Of a stretch of 64,000 nt of DNA, positions 61,516 through 64,000 are shown in pieces. The DNA is from Massilia sp. METH4 (lineage in GTDB: Bacteria; Pseudomonadota; Gammaproteobacteria; Burkholderiales; Burkholderiaceae_D), in NCBI RefSeq assembly GCF_037094685.1, contig NZ_CP146614.1, positions 4,774,001-4,838,000 on the forward strand, in the 5' to 3' direction. Below the pieces are notes generated by a model, which did not search any database, had not been told where the DNA came from, and saw nothing but the letters and a program-made list of their open reading frames with translations. Each line of letters starts with the position of its first letter. The stretch's first letter is position 1. The position numbers and the translations under genes are program-made.

Positions 61516-61998
61516 CTATTCGGCCGCCCTGCGCAGCCACAGGCTGCTGGCCCAGCCCACCGAGCCGGCGCCAGGGCCGTCATAGCGGATGCGCCACCAG
61601 TCGCCGGCATGTTCGCCGGTGGGGATGACGTACGACCCGGCGGGCACCACGGCTTGCCGCGCCGAGCCCACGCCTGCCGCGTTGCGCACGTTCAGGTCGC
61701 GGTGCACCCGGTAGCGCTGGCCGGCCACCGGCAGATGGGCGGATGGATGTTGCGCCGGCACGTCAGCTTGCATGCTGGCGGTCCGCATGTCCTCGGCCTG
61801 CGCCGCCGGCGTGCCAGCCGCGTGCAGCAGCAGCGCGCCGCATGCCCACGCGCCGCCGCCGAGAATCGCCAGGCCGCGCGCCGTCGGCCGGCGCCACCAG
61901 CGCTCCGGCGTGAGAAAGGCGGCCAGCACCAGCGTCAGCGCCAGGCCGAGCGCGTAGGCGAGGGCGCCGTGATGGTCGGCCAGGGTCGGCAGTGTCAT
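61516..61998 (-). CDS. Membrane protein with C-terminal SH3-like domain
   Basis: A 160-residue protein. Two hydrophobic segments (LGLALTLVLAAFLT and GLAILGGGAWACGALLL) span the membrane. The C-terminal ~75 residues (YRVHRDLNVRNAAGVGS ... GDWWRIRYDGPG ... GWASSLWL) form a bacterial SH3-like domain that usually binds peptidoglycan or partner proteins. It lies between the FHA-type genes on the minus strand, so it could anchor the system at the envelope. Confidence 0.7.
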   Translation of the reverse strand: MTLPTLADHHGALAYALGLALTLVLAAFLTPERWWRRPTARGLAILGGGAWACGALLLHAAGTPAAQAEDMRTASMQADVPAQHPSAHLPVAGQRYRVHRDLNVRNAAGVGSARQAVVPAGSYVIPTGEHAGDWWRIRYDGPGAGSVGWASSLWLRRAAE

Positions 61999-62039
61999 CT
62001 TCGCTCCGTTGTCAGGATTGCTGCTTGGTCATCGGAGCT

Positions 62040-63548
62040 TCAGGCGTCGAAGCGCAGCACATAATGGCCCGCCACCAGGTGATGACCCGGCGGCAGCACG
62101 ACCGGCGCGTCGTCCTCGATGGCGGCGACGAAGCGTAGCCCGGCATCGAGGTGGTACAGCGCCTGCGTGGCGGACTGCCGCGTGATCGTCAAGCCCTGGG
62201 GCGCCGCGTCGAACGCGAACGCCGTGCGGGACAGGCCGATGCGGTCCGGGCTGGCCTCGGCCGCACCGTCCTCCCGTGCCAGCAGGCGCGAGACGTCCAG
62301 CACGCGCAAGGTGGCCAGTGCCGGGGTGCCGCGCCCGAAGCTGCCCCGGGTGACCGGCGCGGCCACCGGCACGGGCAGCGCGACGAAGGCCGCGTAGCGC
62401 TCGGCAAGTTGCGGCGGCACCGCTTCGATGCGGATGCTGCGCTCTCCGCAGGGGGCGAAGCTGGATGGCAAGGCGATCGGCTCGCGGCCGGCTGGCGTGA
62501 CGGCGTACAGTGCATCCTCGGCATCCACGGTCAACGTCAGCGCGCTCTCCGCGGCCGGCGCGACGGCCAGCGTGCGGTCGAACGGGACGGACAGCGCGGA
62601 GGCCCCGGTGCCCCGATAGCGGCTCAGGCGGGGCAGGGCCAGCGCGGCCAGCGTCAGGCGTTGCCGCGCGCCCGGCGCGAACGTGGCGTCGCTCTGGCCC
62701 GGCCGGAACGCGGCGGGGCGGGGCGGCTGGGGCACCGCCGTCGGCTCGTCCAGCGGCGCCGGCGCCGCCATCGGGGCTTGCACGCGCGCTTGCCATACGG
62801 CCGGCCTGGCCAACGGCTGTGCCGGCGGCGGCATCGTTGCCGGCATGCCGGCGCGCGCTACCTTCAGCAGCAGGCGCTTGCCCTGCAAGTCGCCCTTGCG
62901 GGTGACCACGTAATAGCCGAGGCGTTCATCCAGCCGGCATTCGAGGGCATCCTTGGGCCGTACCTGGATCACCGGCGGCGCGTCCGCACCTTCGTTGATC
63001 AACAACAGCGTGCCCGCGGTGCCGAACGGCCAGCCCGGCGCGCTGTCCTGGTCGATCACGGCCAGGCGCTGGTTCGGGTAGACGGGGCACACGCTCTTCC
63101 ATACGGCCGAGTCGATGGACGTGCTGACATGGAACAGCACCTTTTCGTCCGGCCCCGGCAGGTACACGGCATGGCCGAAGCGCACCTCGATCTCGCCCGG
63201 CTCGAGCTCGTCGGCACCGGCGACGTGGTAGCGCACCTGGTCGGTGCCCAGCAGGTCGCCGAAGTCCTTCTGGTGCAGCGCCGCCAGCGTCTGCGCCAGG
63301 TCGCGGGCCCGGTTGCCGCGCGTGAGGTGGTAATCGTCGTCGACGTCTTCCTGCGGCAGCCGCAGCGTCACGTGGGAAAAGCAGCGCGTGGCGGCCTTGC
63401 CGCGCTGCTCGCGCGGGCAGCGTTCCAGCAGGTCGCGCAGCAGCGGGCGGCGCGCGAACAGGGCCAGGCCCGGCGCCTGCCAGATCGCCTCCGCGTTGAA
63501 AACGTCGGGAATGCGGCCCAGGACTTCGTGTTGGACATAGATCGGCAT
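62040..63548 (-). CDS. Uncharacterised 502-residue protein of the minus-strand array
   Basis: I do not recognise the family. The protein opens MPIYVQHEVLGRIPDVFNAEAIWQAPGLALF, with an N-terminal ~220-residue mixed domain, then an Ala/Pro-rich linker and a C-terminal beta-rich domain (APCGERSIRIEAVPPQ, VVLPPGHHLVAGHYVLRF) that could be an FHA- or Big-like sandwich. It lies 3 bp after the SEDS-protein gene, consistent with translational coupling, and 41 bp before the SH3-like gene. A structural or effector-assembly role in this array is a guess. Confidence 0.6.
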   Translation of the reverse strand: MPIYVQHEVLGRIPDVFNAEAIWQAPGLALFARRPLLRDLLERCPREQRGKAATRCFSHVTLRLPQEDVDDDYHLTRGNRARDLAQTLAALHQKDFGDLLGTDQVRYHVAGADELEPGEIEVRFGHAVYLPGPDEKVLFHVSTSIDSAVWKSVCPVYPNQRLAVIDQDSAPGWPFGTAGTLLLINEGADAPPVIQVRPKDALECRLDERLGYYVVTRKGDLQGKRLLLKVARAGMPATMPPPAQPLARPAVWQARVQAPMAAPAPLDEPTAVPQPPRPAAFRPGQSDATFAPGARQRLTLAALALPRLSRYRGTGASALSVPFDRTLAVAPAAESALTLTVDAEDALYAVTPAGREPIALPSSFAPCGERSIRIEAVPPQLAERYAAFVALPVPVAAPVTRGSFGRGTPALATLRVLDVSRLLAREDGAAEASPDRIGLSRTAFAFDAAPQGLTITRQSATQALYHLDAGLRFVAAIEDDAPVVLPPGHHLVAGHYVLRFDA

Positions 63549-63551
63549 GGT

Positions 63552-64000
63552 TTACTCCTGTGGTGAACCGACATGGATGGTCATCCCTAGCAGGGGGAGC
63601 AGGAAAAACAGCAGATGGCTGCCACCGGCGGAGAGAAAACTCATCGGCTGGCCCATGACCGGCAGGATCGCCAGGTTCGTCCCCCAGGACAGCAACAGGT
63701 GCCCGGCCACGAATGCCGCGCCGCCGCACAGCGTGAACGCTTGCAGGCGCAGCAGCCACGCCTGGCGGAAGCCGCGCGCCGTGGCGCCGGCACGACCTAG
63801 GCGCACCGCGGCCGCCACGAGGCCCGCCACCAGCGCCGCCTGTGCGCACCACAGCGCCAGCGCAGCGAGCAGGCCGTGGCGGTGCAGCAGGAACGCCGGC
63901 GCGAAGTCGTCCTGCACGGCCGGCAGTGCCATCACGCCGCCGCCGGCCTGGCCGAGCGTGGCCAGGCCGAACATGCCGTCGCTGCCCAGCCAGCCGCCGG
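63552..64000 (-). CDS. FtsW/RodA/SpoVE-like SEDS polymerase, C-terminal part
   Basis: The C-terminal ~149 residues of a SEDS-family peptidoglycan glycosyltransferase; the gene continues beyond the window end. GSDGMFGLATLGQAGGGVMALP, then four hydrophobic segments, and GQPMSFLSAGGSHLLFFLLPLLG matches the FtsW/RodA C-terminal signature (normally P-F-x-S-Y/A-G-G). SEDS proteins pair with class B PBPs; here the obvious partner is the large transpeptidase at 46083-49148. It heads the minus-strand array. Its first residues are not in the window. Confidence 0.8.
   Translation of the reverse strand, partial: GGWLGSDGMFGLATLGQAGGGVMALPAVQDDFAPAFLLHRHGLLAALALWCAQAALVAGLVAAAVRLGRAGATARGFRQAWLLRLQAFTLCGGAAFVAGHLLLSWGTNLAILPVMGQPMSFLSAGGSHLLFFLLPLLGMTIHVGSPQE

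Overview
The window is high-GC DNA packed with genes on both strands. Its content (complete urease operon, a PEP-CTERM protein, YXWGXW-type exported proteins, an H-NS-like protein, an acyltransferase-3 gene and many small palindromic repeats) suggests a betaproteobacterium of the Oxalobacteraceae, such as Massilia, Duganella or Pseudoduganella. That placement is inferred from gene content; no rRNA or tRNA gene was seen.

Layout. 1-5371: urease operon ureD(partial)-ureA-B-C-E-F-G plus a hupE/ureJ-type nickel permease. 5501-6133: acyltransferase. 6418-13811: a sigma-54 activator, a near-perfect sigma-54 promoter with two spaced palindromic sites, and five genes that look like a variant of the Pseudomonas Fap functional-amyloid system: a very large Gly/Ala-rich repeat protein, two small secreted proteins with the same curlin-like motif, a C39-type cysteine protease and an outer-membrane barrel with an N-terminal coiled coil. 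13933-24489: small-molecule and redox genes, including an ArsR/OYE pair, a guanidinium exporter (sugE/gdx) behind a guanidine-II riboswitch, and a LysR/azoreductase/pirin group. 24686-33368: TonB receptor, cupin, H-NS, glyoxalase-fold protein, LON-domain protein, EamA transporter, erythromycin-esterase family protein and trpS. 33807-45721: copper-radical (galactose-oxidase-like) enzyme, two YXWGXW proteins, CocE hydrolase, AraC regulator, a short-chain dehydrogenase homologue without its catalytic Tyr/Lys, MFS transporter, transglutaminase-like protein, HD hydrolase, CheW and an RNase H homologue.

46083-64000 is the second unusual region. A plus-strand array encodes a large penicillin-binding transpeptidase, a sigma-region-4-like protein, a small beta-rich protein, a band-7-like protein, a duplicated Lon-protease-like protein, an SPFH/coiled-coil/zinc-ribbon protein and a SHOCT-Ser/Thr kinase-FGE fusion. 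Facing it, a minus-strand array starts with an FtsW/RodA-like SEDS protein (cut by the window end) followed by an uncharacterised 502-residue protein, a membrane SH3-like protein and a zinc-ribbon/FHA protein. An OsmC protein, a pirin and a YdhR-like protein lie between the arrays. The two arrays together look like a kinase-regulated cell-envelope or stress system.

The intergenic regions hold several families of small palindromic repeats. Two MITE-like elements of about 180 bp, and one remnant end, sit exactly at CTAG sequences that form the TAG stop codons of neighbouring genes. A 103-bp palindromic repeat occurs twice. REP-like GTGTC-N-GACAC and GGGG-TCTGT-CCCC modules recur at five loci.
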